From contig JALOTC010000007.1 in assembly GCA_025458085.1 (NCBI GenBank), forward strand, positions 1 to 36,548: 36,548 bases of DNA, read 5' to 3'. Below, piece by piece: positions 9,945 to 18,903 of this stretch. How positions within the stretch are numbered: position 1 is the first letter of the stretch; each line of letters begins with the position of its first letter. The notes beneath the pieces are model-generated. The model saw only the letters and a list, made by a program, of their open reading frames with translations. It ran no database searches and had not been told where the DNA came from. The DNA is from Cypionkella sp. (lineage in GTDB: Bacteria; Pseudomonadota; Alphaproteobacteria; Rhodobacterales; Rhodobacteraceae). Position numbers and translations under genes: made by a program.

Positions 9945-10066
9945 GGCGCGTCTCCCTTCGCTTTGGCAAAACGCTATACCGCCGCGCACTTTGCTGTTAA
10001 TCCTGCAAATATCGGATCACTTTCAAACCAGCCCGAAAGATCGCTGGGCGCAAGGCAAAGCTGACC

Positions 10067-11008
10067 ATGAGCTATGTGAACAACATCCGTATGTTCGTTC
10101 GTGTCTATGAATTGGGCAGCATGAGCGCGGCGGCCCGCGATCAGCGGACCTCGCCCGCCGTTGCCAGTGCCCGAATCTCTGAATTGGAAAAGCATCTGGG
10201 CGTCCGGCTCTTCAACCGCACGACCCGCAGCCTGCAACCCACCGAAAACGGGCGCATCTTCTATGATGGCGCGCGCCGCGTGCTGGAAGCGATCGAAGAT
10301 GCGGAATCGGCGGTGATGGATGTCACCCAAAACCCGCGCGGCACGATCCTTGTCGCGGCCCCCCTTGGCGTAGGCCGCCGCTTCATCGCGCCCCATGTTC
10401 CCGCCTTCAAAGACCTCTACCCCCTGATCGACGTGCGCCTGCGCCTGTCAGACCGGGTGATCGATGTGGTGGGTGAAGGCATCGATGTGGCCTTCCACCT
10501 TGGCATTCTGGAGGACTCGACGCTCAAGGTCCGCCTGATCGCGGATTGCCCCCGCATCCTCTGCGCCGCGCCCGATTACATCGCCCGGCGCGGCAACCCA
10601 CCCGATGGCGCGGCCCTTGTGGCCGACCGGCATGATTGCCTCAACCTCCGCTTCCCCGGCGCCAAGGAATTTCAATGGACGCTGATCACCCCCGAAGGCC
10701 CCCGCCGGTTTGAAATCACCGGCCCTTTCGAAACCGACGATGGTGATGTGCTGACGGGCTGGGCCTTGGCCGGGCGCGGCATCGTGATGAAACCCCTGTT
10801 CGAAGTGGCAGGCCATATCCGCGATGGCCGTCTCGTGCCTGTCGCCACTGCCTCCCCCCCGCTTCCCGTGCAACTGTCCTCTCTCAGCCAGCATCGCCGG
10901 CTTAAAGACCCGAAAATCCGCCTGTTTACCGATTTCATGGCGCAAAAAATCCGCGAGGAATTGCGCCGTGCTGGCGGCCTGACCGTGCCGGAGCAGAGCA
11001 ACCTTTGA
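10067..11008 (+). CDS. LysR family transcriptional regulator
   Basis: N-terminal wHTH MSYVNNIRMFVRVYELGSMSAAARDQRTSPAVASARISELEKHLGVRLFNRTTRSL. Confidence 0.93.
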   Translation: MSYVNNIRMFVRVYELGSMSAAARDQRTSPAVASARISELEKHLGVRLFNRTTRSLQPTENGRIFYDGARRVLEAIEDAESAVMDVTQNPRGTILVAAPLGVGRRFIAPHVPAFKDLYPLIDVRLRLSDRVIDVVGEGIDVAFHLGILEDSTLKVRLIADCPRILCAAPDYIARRGNPPDGAALVADRHDCLNLRFPGAKEFQWTLITPEGPRRFEITGPFETDDGDVLTGWALAGRGIVMKPLFEVAGHIRDGRLVPVATASPPLPVQLSSLSQHRRLKDPKIRLFTDFMAQKIREELRRAGGLTVPEQSNL

Positions 11009-11097
11009 GGGCCAAGACTGTTTTGGCCAAAGCATCACCGTCCGCCCTTCAGCCAGTGAGCGCTTGGCGCTTGGCGATTTTCTACTTGTGCCCCACC

Positions 11098-11787
11098 TCA
11101 GTACCGTGTCGTCATGCGGTGTCCGGCGTGATGCACCAACCGAACAAGCGTGACGGTCCGGTCATCCCAGCGTGTCAGGCGTTCCATCTGCAAAAGCGCC
11201 GTCCCTTCCGCACAATCCAGATGCGCGGCCAGGCCGGTGTCGGCAGAGGTGGCTGAAATACTGATTTCCACTGCAGAGAAGGGGATCTGCGCCATCAGCC
11301 ATTCCGTTGGCCCGGCAGCACGGAAATCCGCTGTCCGCGCCTGCGGAAGCAAATCAAGGTTGATCCAGCGGTCCTCGTGCAGCCACGGCAGGTCATCAGC
11401 GAAGTGCAGGCAGATCAAGTGTCGCACCTGTGCACCCTGCGGCAGAGCCATACGGGCCAAAAGCCAATCAGGTGCAGAAGCCACCTCTGATCTGACCAGC
11501 GCATAGCGGTAACGGCGGCCTTGCGCTTCCACCTCTTGCCGGGCGATCGGAATGTCAAACCGAGCCTGACGCAAGGGCGAGAGCCTGACCCGAGAGCCGG
11601 ATTTGCGCTTGCGCTCAAGGATGCCTTCTTCGGCCAATTCGCGCATCGCGCGGTTCACGGTCGCCCGCGCGGCAGCATAGGTTTCGGCGAGTTCAGTCTC
11701 TGCGGGAAGTAGGCTGCCGGGGGGCCATTCGCCCCTTGTGATCTTGCCAAGGATATCGGCCTTGATGTCGCGAAAGGTGCCAGCCAC
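11098..11787 (-). CDS. GntR-family (HutC subfamily) transcriptional regulator
   Basis: GTFRDIKADILGKITRGEWPPGSLLPAETELAETYAAARATVNRAMRELAEEGILERKRKSGSRV plus UTRA-type C-terminus; likely GTG start at 11787. Confidence 0.85.
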   Translation of the reverse strand: MAGTFRDIKADILGKITRGEWPPGSLLPAETELAETYAAARATVNRAMRELAEEGILERKRKSGSRVRLSPLRQARFDIPIARQEVEAQGRRYRYALVRSEVASAPDWLLARMALPQGAQVRHLICLHFADDLPWLHEDRWINLDLLPQARTADFRAAGPTEWLMAQIPFSAVEISISATSADTGLAAHLDCAEGTALLQMERLTRWDDRTVTLVRLVHHAGHRMTTRY

Positions 11788-11940
11788 GCTTTTCCCCCGT
11801 GTTTCACTCAGACATAACGGAAATCGGCGCAGACAAAAACACCCTCTGCGTACACGGGACGCCGCCTTGCGGCGCTTCATCCGATTGACCAGACCTGCCC
11901 CAAGCGCCAGAACGGGCAGAGACAAGGCGCAGGGGGCGGC

Positions 11941-12481
11941 ATGGACGGGCAAGCGACAGGAGAGACCAGCGCAATCTCGGCAATCGTCGATTTCATGGCG
12001 ATGGGTGGCCCGGCCATGTGGGCCATCGGGGTGCTGTCGGTTTTGACCCTGGCGCTTATTCTTTGGAAGGTGATGCGCCTGCTTTCCATCGGGGCATGGT
12101 CTGGCGGAAGGCATACGGCCCGTGCGCTTGATCTTTGGGCAGGGGGAAAGACGGCAGAGGCATTGGCGGTGCTGGAAGGGCGGCAATCCCATCGTGCGCG
12201 TCTGGCGCGGGCGGCCATGCGGGCCGCGCTTGACCCCGCGCTTGACCGCGAGGCCGCAGAGGCAGAGACGACCCGCACTGCCCGCGCATTGCTGGCAGAG
12301 GCGCGCTCTGGCCTTCGCGGCTTGGAACTTGCCTCAACGATTGGGCCGCTTTTGGGGCTTCTGGGCACGGTCACCGGCATGATCACTGCCTTTCAGGCGC
12401 TGCAAGAGGCAGGCAGTCGCGCCGATCCTGCGACTCTGGCCGGTGGGATTTGGGAGGCGCGTCAATCCGGCAGGCGGCAGA
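11941..12481 (+). pseudogene. exbB: MotA/TolQ/ExbB proton channel family protein, apparently truncated by a deletion after LAGGIWEA
   Basis: TM1 and TM2 (LELASTIGPLLGLLGTVTGMITAFQAL...DPATLAGGIWEA) present; expected TM3 segment absent; the frame continues out-of-phase through exbD to 12750. Confidence 0.75.
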
Positions 12482-12859
12482 ATGATCTCTTTTGGGGAGG
12501 CCCAGCGCAGGCGGCGTCCGAACTTGACGCCGATGATCGACGTGGTCTTTCTGCTTTTGGTGTTTTTCATGCTCGCGTCGCGCTTTGGCGCAGACAGGGC
12601 GCTGCCCCTTTCCGTTGCGGGGCAAGGGGGGGACTATTCCGGCCCGCCGCGACTGGTAGAGATCCGGCCCGAGGCGATCACGCTGAACGGGATCGTGGTC
12701 GCGCCAGAGGATTTGGCCACGGCGCTTGCGCCATTGATGGAAGCGCCTGACGATCTGATCGTCCTGCGCGCCCGCGACGGGGCTGATCTCCAATCCCTTG
12801 TCGGCGCGATGGACGCACTGACGGCGGCAGGGCACAGTCGGCTTGTTCTGGTGGAGTGA
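12482..12859 (+). CDS. exbD: ExbD/TolR family protein (copy 1, canonical Asp)
   Basis: MISFGEAQRRRRPNLTPMIDVVFLLLVFFMLASRFGADRALPLS... Confidence 0.88.
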   Translation: MISFGEAQRRRRPNLTPMIDVVFLLLVFFMLASRFGADRALPLSVAGQGGDYSGPPRLVEIRPEAITLNGIVVAPEDLATALAPLMEAPDDLIVLRARDGADLQSLVGAMDALTAAGHSRLVLVE

Positions 12860-12863
12860 GGCG

Positions 12864-13292
12864 ATGGATTTTCGCGCCCCGCCCCGCCGCAAGCTGGATG
12901 AAAACCTGCTGCCCATGATCAATGTGGTTTTCCTTCTGCTGATCTTTTTTCTGATTTCGGCACGGCTGACCGCGCCCGAACCCTTTGCCATCACACCGCC
13001 CGAGGCGCGGGTAGAGGCTTCGGCCGATGGCCGCTTCACGCTTTTCCTTTCGGCAGAGGGGCAAATGGCCTCGGCCGAGGCGGCAGAGGAGGCGGCGCTT
13101 GCGGCATTGGTCGAGGCGCGGGCCGCGCATTGCGCGCAGGCCGATTGCGAGGCTGCGCCGCCCAGCCTCACGCTGCGCGCGGATGCGGGGCTGGAGGCGG
13201 CACGACTGGCCTCGCTCCTCCCACGGCTTGGCGGGCTGGGCTTTGCGCGGATCGAACTGGTCGCCACCGGCACGGGCGGGGCGGGGCCATGA
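12864..13292 (+). CDS. ExbD/TolR family protein (copy 2, Asn at proton-path position)
   Basis: MDFRAPPRRKLDENLLPMINVVFLLLIFFLISARLTAPEPFAI...; single N-terminal TM, ExbD-like periplasmic domain. Confidence 0.85.
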   Translation: MDFRAPPRRKLDENLLPMINVVFLLLIFFLISARLTAPEPFAITPPEARVEASADGRFTLFLSAEGQMASAEAAEEAALAALVEARAAHCAQADCEAAPPSLTLRADAGLEAARLASLLPRLGGLGFARIELVATGTGGAGP

Positions 13293-14182
13293 CGCCCGGA
13301 CAGATGCAGGCGGGCTTGGCCCTTGCGGCAGCGCTGGCGCTGCATCTGGGCGCTTTTGCGCTGCATCCCGGCCCTGCGGGGGCGGTCGCCTCTGGCGATG
13401 GCGGGGCGGCGCTCGTGTCGCTGGAGGCGGCACCAGCCTCCATTTCCTCAATGGTTGCCGCTTGGGACAGGCCCCCTGAGATGGCGCAAGAAGCCCCTGC
13501 CCCGCCACCGGCGCCGACCCTGGAAACCTCGGTTCCTGCGCGCCCGATCCTGCCAACGGCATCGCCCACGTCCGCCCCTGCCCTTCTCATATTGCCTACG
13601 CTGCTGCCACCGTCAGAGGCAGAGGCCACGCCGCAACGTCAGGCCGAAGCACCGGAAGCACCGTCGGAACCTCCACCCAGCACCCGACCGAAGCCCCGTC
13701 CCGACCCCGTGGCACAGCGCCCCGCGCAAACCGCGCCGCAACGGGAGCGCGCGCCCGAACAACCGGCGCGTCGCGATGCGCAGGCCGCTGCCCCCTCTAC
13801 CGGGCAGGCGGCACAACGCGCGGCGGGAGCGGGCGGGGGCGCACGGGCCGGACAAGGTGGATCATCCGAGGCGGGAACCCTGTCCAAAGCAGCGATCATT
13901 GACCTGCGCGCCGAATGGGGGGCGAAAATCCGTGCACGGATCGAAAGCCGCAAACGCTATCCCGCAGGGGCGGGGCGAGCGACGGGGACCGTCACCCTGC
14001 GGCTGACAATCAGCCGGGCGGGGGCTTTGACCGGGGTTTCGGTGGCAGGCCCCTCTGGCCATGCGGCTTTGGACGAGGCGGCGCTGCGCGCAGTGCGGGC
14101 GGCGGGCAAATTCCCCGCTGCGCCAGCCGGTCTTGCCGAGGCGAGCTATAGCTTCACCCTGCCCATGACCTTTTCTCGCTAG
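13289..14182 (+). CDS. tonB: TonB energy transducer
   Basis: ATGA overlap with ExbD2; N-terminal TM with His (LALHLGAFAL), long Pro-rich region, C-terminal RKRYPAGAGRATGTVTLRLTISRAGALTGVSVAGPSGHAALDEAALRAVRAAGKFP. Confidence 0.88.
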   Translation: MTPGQMQAGLALAAALALHLGAFALHPGPAGAVASGDGGAALVSLEAAPASISSMVAAWDRPPEMAQEAPAPPPAPTLETSVPARPILPTASPTSAPALLILPTLLPPSEAEATPQRQAEAPEAPSEPPPSTRPKPRPDPVAQRPAQTAPQRERAPEQPARRDAQAAAPSTGQAAQRAAGAGGGARAGQGGSSEAGTLSKAAIIDLRAEWGAKIRARIESRKRYPAGAGRATGTVTLRLTISRAGALTGVSVAGPSGHAALDEAALRAVRAAGKFPAAPAGLAEASYSFTLPMTFSR

Positions 14183-14275
14183 GGCAAGGCAGGGTCGCCC
14201 GGCTTGCGAGAGCGGGGAAAGGGCGCTACGCCTTTGTCGCGGTTTTGGCCTTTCCCGGCCCATCAAAGGTGCCCG

Positions 14276-15040
14276 ATGTTTGACCTCTTGACCCACATCG
14301 CCCATGACGCGGGCCGTCTTGCGCTCGACCATTTCGGGCGGTTGACGGAAGTGGTGGTTGAGGAAAAAGGACCGCTTGATCTTGTCACTATCGCCGACCG
14401 CGCGGTGGAGGCTTTGGTGACCGAAAGGCTGCGAGCCGCCTTTCCCGCAGATGGCATCATGGGGGAGGAAGGCGCGCGCCATCCCGGAACATCCGGCCGG
14501 GTCTGGGTGATCGACCCGATTGATGGTACGTTCAACTTCGTCCGCGGCGGACGGCAATGGGCGGTATCGATTGGCCTTTTTGCCGAGGGACGACCGATCT
14601 TTGGCATTGTCCATGCGCCGGCCGCTGGGGCGACGCTGGCTGGGGGCCTCAACCACCTGCCCCTGATGAACGGCCAGCCTCTGCCGCCCCTCGGCCCTTT
14701 CCGGCCCGCGCGCGGGGTGGTTGGCCTTTCGGTTTCACCGCTCTTTGCCTCTGCGGAAAGGCAGGAGATTTTGCGCCGGATTACCGACGAGGCCGGGTTG
14801 ATGCTGCGGATCTGCAATGCCTCGACCTGGTCGCTCATTGAACTCGCTACAGGTGAGGTTGATGGACATATCGGCTTTGGCGAAAGGGCATGGGATGTGA
14901 TGGGGGCGCTGCCCGTGGTGATGGCGCTTGGCGCGCAAGGCACTTTGGATTGGTCGGCAACACCGCTGATGGAACGGCTGCGACATGTGGTGGGCAAGCC
15001 CGACCTCGTCGCGCTCTGCCAAAAGAGCGGGATCATCTGA
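14276..15040 (+). CDS. Inositol monophosphatase family protein
   Basis: IMGEEG, WVIDPIDGTFNFVRG and ERAWDVMGALPVV motifs. Confidence 0.92.
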   Translation: MFDLLTHIAHDAGRLALDHFGRLTEVVVEEKGPLDLVTIADRAVEALVTERLRAAFPADGIMGEEGARHPGTSGRVWVIDPIDGTFNFVRGGRQWAVSIGLFAEGRPIFGIVHAPAAGATLAGGLNHLPLMNGQPLPPLGPFRPARGVVGLSVSPLFASAERQEILRRITDEAGLMLRICNASTWSLIELATGEVDGHIGFGERAWDVMGALPVVMALGAQGTLDWSATPLMERLRHVVGKPDLVALCQKSGII

Positions 15041-15067
15041 CTGCGGGTGCCCCTTACGTAATGGAGA

Positions 15068-15089
15068 GGGCCGGAGAAACCTCCGGCCC
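15068..15089. terminator. Bidirectional hairpin between convergent genes
   Basis: GGGCCGGAG-AAAC-CTCCGGCCC, perfect 9-bp stem between IMPase stop (15040) and SBP stop (15113). Confidence 0.7.
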
Positions 15090-15112
15090 AACCCCTTTAC
15101 CAGTAGAGGCGC

Positions 15113-16201
15113 TTACTTGCCCCAGATCTTGCTATAGGCTTCGCGGTAGCCGTTGCCCGGATCAAAGATATTACCGTCCCCGCCATCGAAGCTGATATTC
15201 TCTGCCGTCACCACATGGAGCGGTGAGGTATAGCCGGACCATTCCGCCTTGTTCACCGCGCGGTTCAATTCGTCGATCAACTGCCAGCCTTGCAGGTTCA
15301 GCGGCTCCGCCACTGTCACCGCCTGATACTGGCCCGAACGAATGCGCTGATAGGCGCTTTCAGAGCCGTCGCCTGCCGCGACGGCCTTCGGTGCGCCATC
15401 GCCGGGGATGCCAGCAGCCGCGAGGCTTGGACCCATGAAGTCGAAATAGATGTCATTGATGGCCAGCGCGTGGGTCCAGCTTGCACCGTATTTCTGCAGC
15501 AGGGCGGTGGTGAGCGTAGGCATACGGTTCGAGGTGTCGGCAATTGGCGTGTCTACATATTCAAGGACCGTACCGCCCAGAGCCTCGATCGTTTCCTTGA
15601 TCTTGTCGGCCTTGGCAATGGCGATGGCATATGTCGAGTCAGTGAAGATCACGACGCCCGGCTTGCCGCCCGCATCAGCAAAGGCCCATTTCGCCGCCGC
15701 TGCGGAAACCTCCATTGCATCCGTCGAAACGTTGGCGAAAAGGCAATTGTCAGGATCGGGCCCGATGACAGGCCCTGCATGCCAGCTCACCATCGGAATG
15801 CCCGCATCGCAGGCCTGTTTCAGCGCAGCCTGCTGTTCCACGGCGTCAAAGCCATTGATGATGATCCCGTCGGGCTGCAGCGCCAGCGCCTGACCAAAGG
15901 CCGCCGCCCGGTTCTGAACCGACCCCGCACCATCCAGCACGGTCACTTCCCAGCCGATCTTGGTGCCGGCCTCTTGAATGCCAGTGGTAACCCCAAGTAT
16001 GCCGCCATTCTTCATATCGGCAGCCAGAACGACCACGCGCTTGCCTTCGGCTGCGGCGGGGCCAGAGGTCGGGCCATCCCATTCGATTTTCTGGCCAGCA
16101 TATTTCTGCACATCGGCCATAGCCTCTGCGATGGCATCGGCCTGTGCAGGCATCGCCGCAGCCAGCGCGATCAGCGATACGGCAAAAGTTCTTCTCAGCA
16201 T
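15113..16201 (-). CDS. Sugar ABC transporter substrate-binding protein (RbsB-like)
   Basis: Signal peptide MLRRTFAVSLIALAAAMPAQA; periplasmic binding fold GKRVVVLAADMKNGGILGVTTGIQEAGTKIGWEV...ALQPDGIIINGFD. Confidence 0.88.
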   Translation of the reverse strand: MLRRTFAVSLIALAAAMPAQADAIAEAMADVQKYAGQKIEWDGPTSGPAAAEGKRVVVLAADMKNGGILGVTTGIQEAGTKIGWEVTVLDGAGSVQNRAAAFGQALALQPDGIIINGFDAVEQQAALKQACDAGIPMVSWHAGPVIGPDPDNCLFANVSTDAMEVSAAAAKWAFADAGGKPGVVIFTDSTYAIAIAKADKIKETIEALGGTVLEYVDTPIADTSNRMPTLTTALLQKYGASWTHALAINDIYFDFMGPSLAAAGIPGDGAPKAVAAGDGSESAYQRIRSGQYQAVTVAEPLNLQGWQLIDELNRAVNKAEWSGYTSPLHVVTAENISFDGGDGNIFDPGNGYREAYSKIWGK

Positions 16202-16225
16202 GGTCTTCCTCCCTTGGAAAAGCGG

Positions 16226-17248
16226 TTACTTTGACTTTGCGCCCTTCTTGCGTTGCGCATATCCGGCGATGCCGATCGCGATCAGCAATGTCGCGCCGTT
16301 GAACAACGGTTCTACCCAGAAGCTGCCGCCGAATTGCTGGATGCCCGAGATGCCCACGGCAAGGATCATCACCCCAACGATGGTACCCCAAACGTTGACA
16401 CGCCCCGGCTTTATGGTGGTAGAGCCGAGGAAGGCCCCAACCAATGCGGGCAGCAGGAATTCCAACCCGACGCTCGCCTGCCCGATCCTTAGTTTGGAGG
16501 CGAGCAACACCCCCGCCACGGCCGTGAGTAGCCCTGATGTCACAAAGGCCCCGATGACGAATTTGCGGGTGGGTATGCCGTTCAACTCGGCCGCGCGTTG
16601 GTTTGCACCAATCGCGTAAAGATATCGGCCGATCGGTGTGTATTCCAAAACAACCCAGAGCGTGACCGTGATCGCCAAGACATAAAAGGCGGTGATGGGC
16701 AGGCCGAAGACGAAGGTGCCGTTGATCGCATAAAAGGAGTCGGGGAGCGCGCCCACCATCTGCCGCCCGCCCGTATGCCAGAGCGCGAGGGCGTAAAGGA
16801 TGGTACCCGTGCCCAGAGTGGCAATGAAACTGTCAATCCGCGCGACTTCGACCAAAAGGCCGTTCAATGCACCGGTCACCACTCCGAGGATCAGAACGAT
16901 GCCAACCGCCATTGGCCAAGGCAGGCCAGCCATGGTTTGCAGGCTGATGGCGAGGATGTGCCACAGCACGATCCCGTAGCCCACCGTCAAGTCAATCCGG
17001 CCCGCGACCATTGGGATCATCGCGGCCAGCGACAACAGCGCAATGATTGCCTTGTCTGACAAAATTGCCCGCAGGTTCAGCATGGTCGGGAAGGTCTGCG
17101 GCAACAGGATCGAAAACAGCACGATCAGCCCGAACATCAGGATCACCAGCCCATAGGTCGGGGCGAGCCGGAACGCCTTTTGCATCAGGGACAAGCCCTT
17201 CAGTTCATCTTTTGTGGGTTCGACAGCGTTTGATTCAATTCCGGGCAT
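16226..17248 (-). CDS. Sugar ABC transporter permease (RbsC-like)
   Basis: Multi-TM, IPMVAGRIDLTVGYGIVLWHILA, NGIPTRKFVIGAFVTSGLL, LPALVGAFLGSTTIKPGRVNVWGTIVGV. Confidence 0.92.
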   Translation of the reverse strand: MPGIESNAVEPTKDELKGLSLMQKAFRLAPTYGLVILMFGLIVLFSILLPQTFPTMLNLRAILSDKAIIALLSLAAMIPMVAGRIDLTVGYGIVLWHILAISLQTMAGLPWPMAVGIVLILGVVTGALNGLLVEVARIDSFIATLGTGTILYALALWHTGGRQMVGALPDSFYAINGTFVFGLPITAFYVLAITVTLWVVLEYTPIGRYLYAIGANQRAAELNGIPTRKFVIGAFVTSGLLTAVAGVLLASKLRIGQASVGLEFLLPALVGAFLGSTTIKPGRVNVWGTIVGVMILAVGISGIQQFGGSFWVEPLFNGATLLIAIGIAGYAQRKKGAKSK

Positions 17249-17255
17249 AATGTCC

Positions 17256-18749
17256 TCAGGCAGCTTCTCCGGCCGAGGCGGCCTGGATCAGGGATTCGGT
17301 GGAAAGATCGATGCCGGTCAGTTCCGCGACGGGCAGCCCACGCGAAAAGACGATGGCACGATGGCAGATGGCGGCGATTTCCTCGAAATCGGTCGAAACA
17401 ACGAGCACCCCCATTCCCGAGGCAAGGGCCTGATAAAGGAGATGGTAAATCTCGGCCTTCGCCCCCACGTCGACCCCTGCAGTCGGGTCTTCGGTGATGA
17501 GCAGCCTGCGCCCACTGTCTAGCCAGCGCCCAACGACGACCTTTTGCTGGTTCCCGCCCGAAAGCGCCTCGATCGCCAAGGTCGGATCGTTGGGCGAAAG
17601 CCCAACACGGCGTCCCAACGCGCGGGCGGCCTCCTCCTCGCGCCGGGGGGGCAGCGCTGAAAGAAGGCCCCGCCCCGTGGCCGAAGGGTTCAGGAAGGCG
17701 TTTTCGCGGATTGACAGGCCGGGGGCGACGCTTTCGGCCACACGGTCGCGTGCGACCAGTCCGATGCCCGATTGCATTGCGCGTTGTGCGCTGCGCAGGT
17801 CGGGCGCGGCCCCATCCAGCACGATGCGGCCGGCATGAGGCGTCACACCAAAGAGCGCACGCCCGATATCCTCGTGCCCCGCTCCACGCAGACCAGCAAG
17901 ACCGAGCAACTCGCCCCGCCTGATCTCAAAGCTGACCGGACCGACGGCCGGGGTGGCCAGCCCCTCGACCCGCAGGATAGCAGGCCCCTCTTGCACGGGC
18001 GGGCGGGCAATCTCTCGCGCTTTGCGCCCCACGATCAGGCTGACCAACTCCTCAGGGGTCGTATGTCCGATTGGCCGCAGCCCAACCATCTGGCCGTCGC
18101 GCAGCACTGCCACACGGTCCGCGATGCGGAAGATCTCGTCCAGCCTATGGCTCACATAGATCATTCCCACCCCTTTTTCCCGAAGCGGACGCAACGCGGC
18201 AAAGAGGCGCTCCACTTCATCGGCGGGCAAGCTCGCAGTCGGCTCGTCCAGCACAAGAAAATCGCAATCGGCGGCCAGCGCCCGCGCAATCGCAACAAGA
18301 GACTTCTGGGTGCGCGTCAGACTGGCCACCCGGGCCGTGGACGAAAAGTCGGCCTCTACCAAGCGCAGCGCAGCATCTGCCTTGGCTTCCGTGGCGGGCC
18401 AGTCAATCCGCCGGCCTCTCCGGACATAGCCCAGTGCAAGCGCAATGTTTTCGGCGACGCTCATCCATTCGATCAGGCCAAGGTCCTGATGAATAAAGGC
18501 AACCTTCTGTCCACCCGTCTTGCCCGCCTCGTGGAAATAGGGTGTTCCATCAAGGAATACGCCACCTTCGTCGGGGCGATGTATACCGCCCAAGACCTTG
18601 ATCAGAGTGGATTTTCCTGCGCCATTTTCGCCAAGAAGGGCTACGATCTCTCCCCGATCGACCTTTAGTGAGATGCCCTTCAGCGCTCGCGTGCCGCCAA
18701 AGGATTTGACAATGCGATCAAACAGCAGGCCGCCGGTGGACGATTGCAT
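17256..18749 (-). CDS. Sugar ABC transporter ATP-binding protein (RbsA-like, two NBDs)
   Basis: LLGENGAGKSTLIKVLGG Walker A; SGGNQQKVVVGRWL; 497 aa. Confidence 0.93.
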   Translation of the reverse strand: MQSSTGGLLFDRIVKSFGGTRALKGISLKVDRGEIVALLGENGAGKSTLIKVLGGIHRPDEGGVFLDGTPYFHEAGKTGGQKVAFIHQDLGLIEWMSVAENIALALGYVRRGRRIDWPATEAKADAALRLVEADFSSTARVASLTRTQKSLVAIARALAADCDFLVLDEPTASLPADEVERLFAALRPLREKGVGMIYVSHRLDEIFRIADRVAVLRDGQMVGLRPIGHTTPEELVSLIVGRKAREIARPPVQEGPAILRVEGLATPAVGPVSFEIRRGELLGLAGLRGAGHEDIGRALFGVTPHAGRIVLDGAAPDLRSAQRAMQSGIGLVARDRVAESVAPGLSIRENAFLNPSATGRGLLSALPPRREEEAARALGRRVGLSPNDPTLAIEALSGGNQQKVVVGRWLDSGRRLLITEDPTAGVDVGAKAEIYHLLYQALASGMGVLVVSTDFEEIAAICHRAIVFSRGLPVAELTGIDLSTESLIQAASAGEAA

Positions 18750-18805
18750 GACTGGCCCCTCCCGGCGCAGATGGTCACCTGCTACCGGCTTCCCCCTCCA
18801 CTGGT

Positions 18806-18815
18806 TTACCGGTAA
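18806..18815. promoter_or_regulatory. Candidate second palindromic operator
   Basis: TTACCGGTAA perfect 10-bp palindrome between ABC ATPase and lacI-1. Confidence 0.4.
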
Positions 18816-18859
18816 CGTAGGCAGAGTGGCGTGGGTCCACCATATCTGTCAAGCGAGAA

Positions 18860-18873
18860 GTTAACGATAACAT
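18860..18873. promoter_or_regulatory. Candidate LacI-family operator O1
   Basis: GTTAACGATAACAT in divergent intergenic region of ABC operon and lacI-1. Confidence 0.65.
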
Positions 18874-18903
18874 GAGCCGCGACATTCCGCCCCGGAGGCA
18901 TCT

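Noticed and set aside
8637-10064. 475-aa plus-strand ORF
   Set aside because: Antisense to puuD; His/Arg/Gln-rich low-complexity translation typical of a shadow frame.
12482-12750. C-terminal extension of the exbB ORF through exbD as a genuine ExbB-fusion product
   Set aside because: The residues are out of frame with exbD, Arg/Asp-rich and not membrane-like; better explained by the deletion than by a designed fusion.
12383-13562. Large minus-strand ORFs across exbD/tonB
   Set aside because: Overlap three genes with clear motifs on the plus strand; Ala/Arg/Pro-rich shadow frames.
17772-18668. 298-aa plus-strand ORF
   Set aside because: Antisense to the ABC ATPase, whose Walker and signature motifs are clear on the minus strand.
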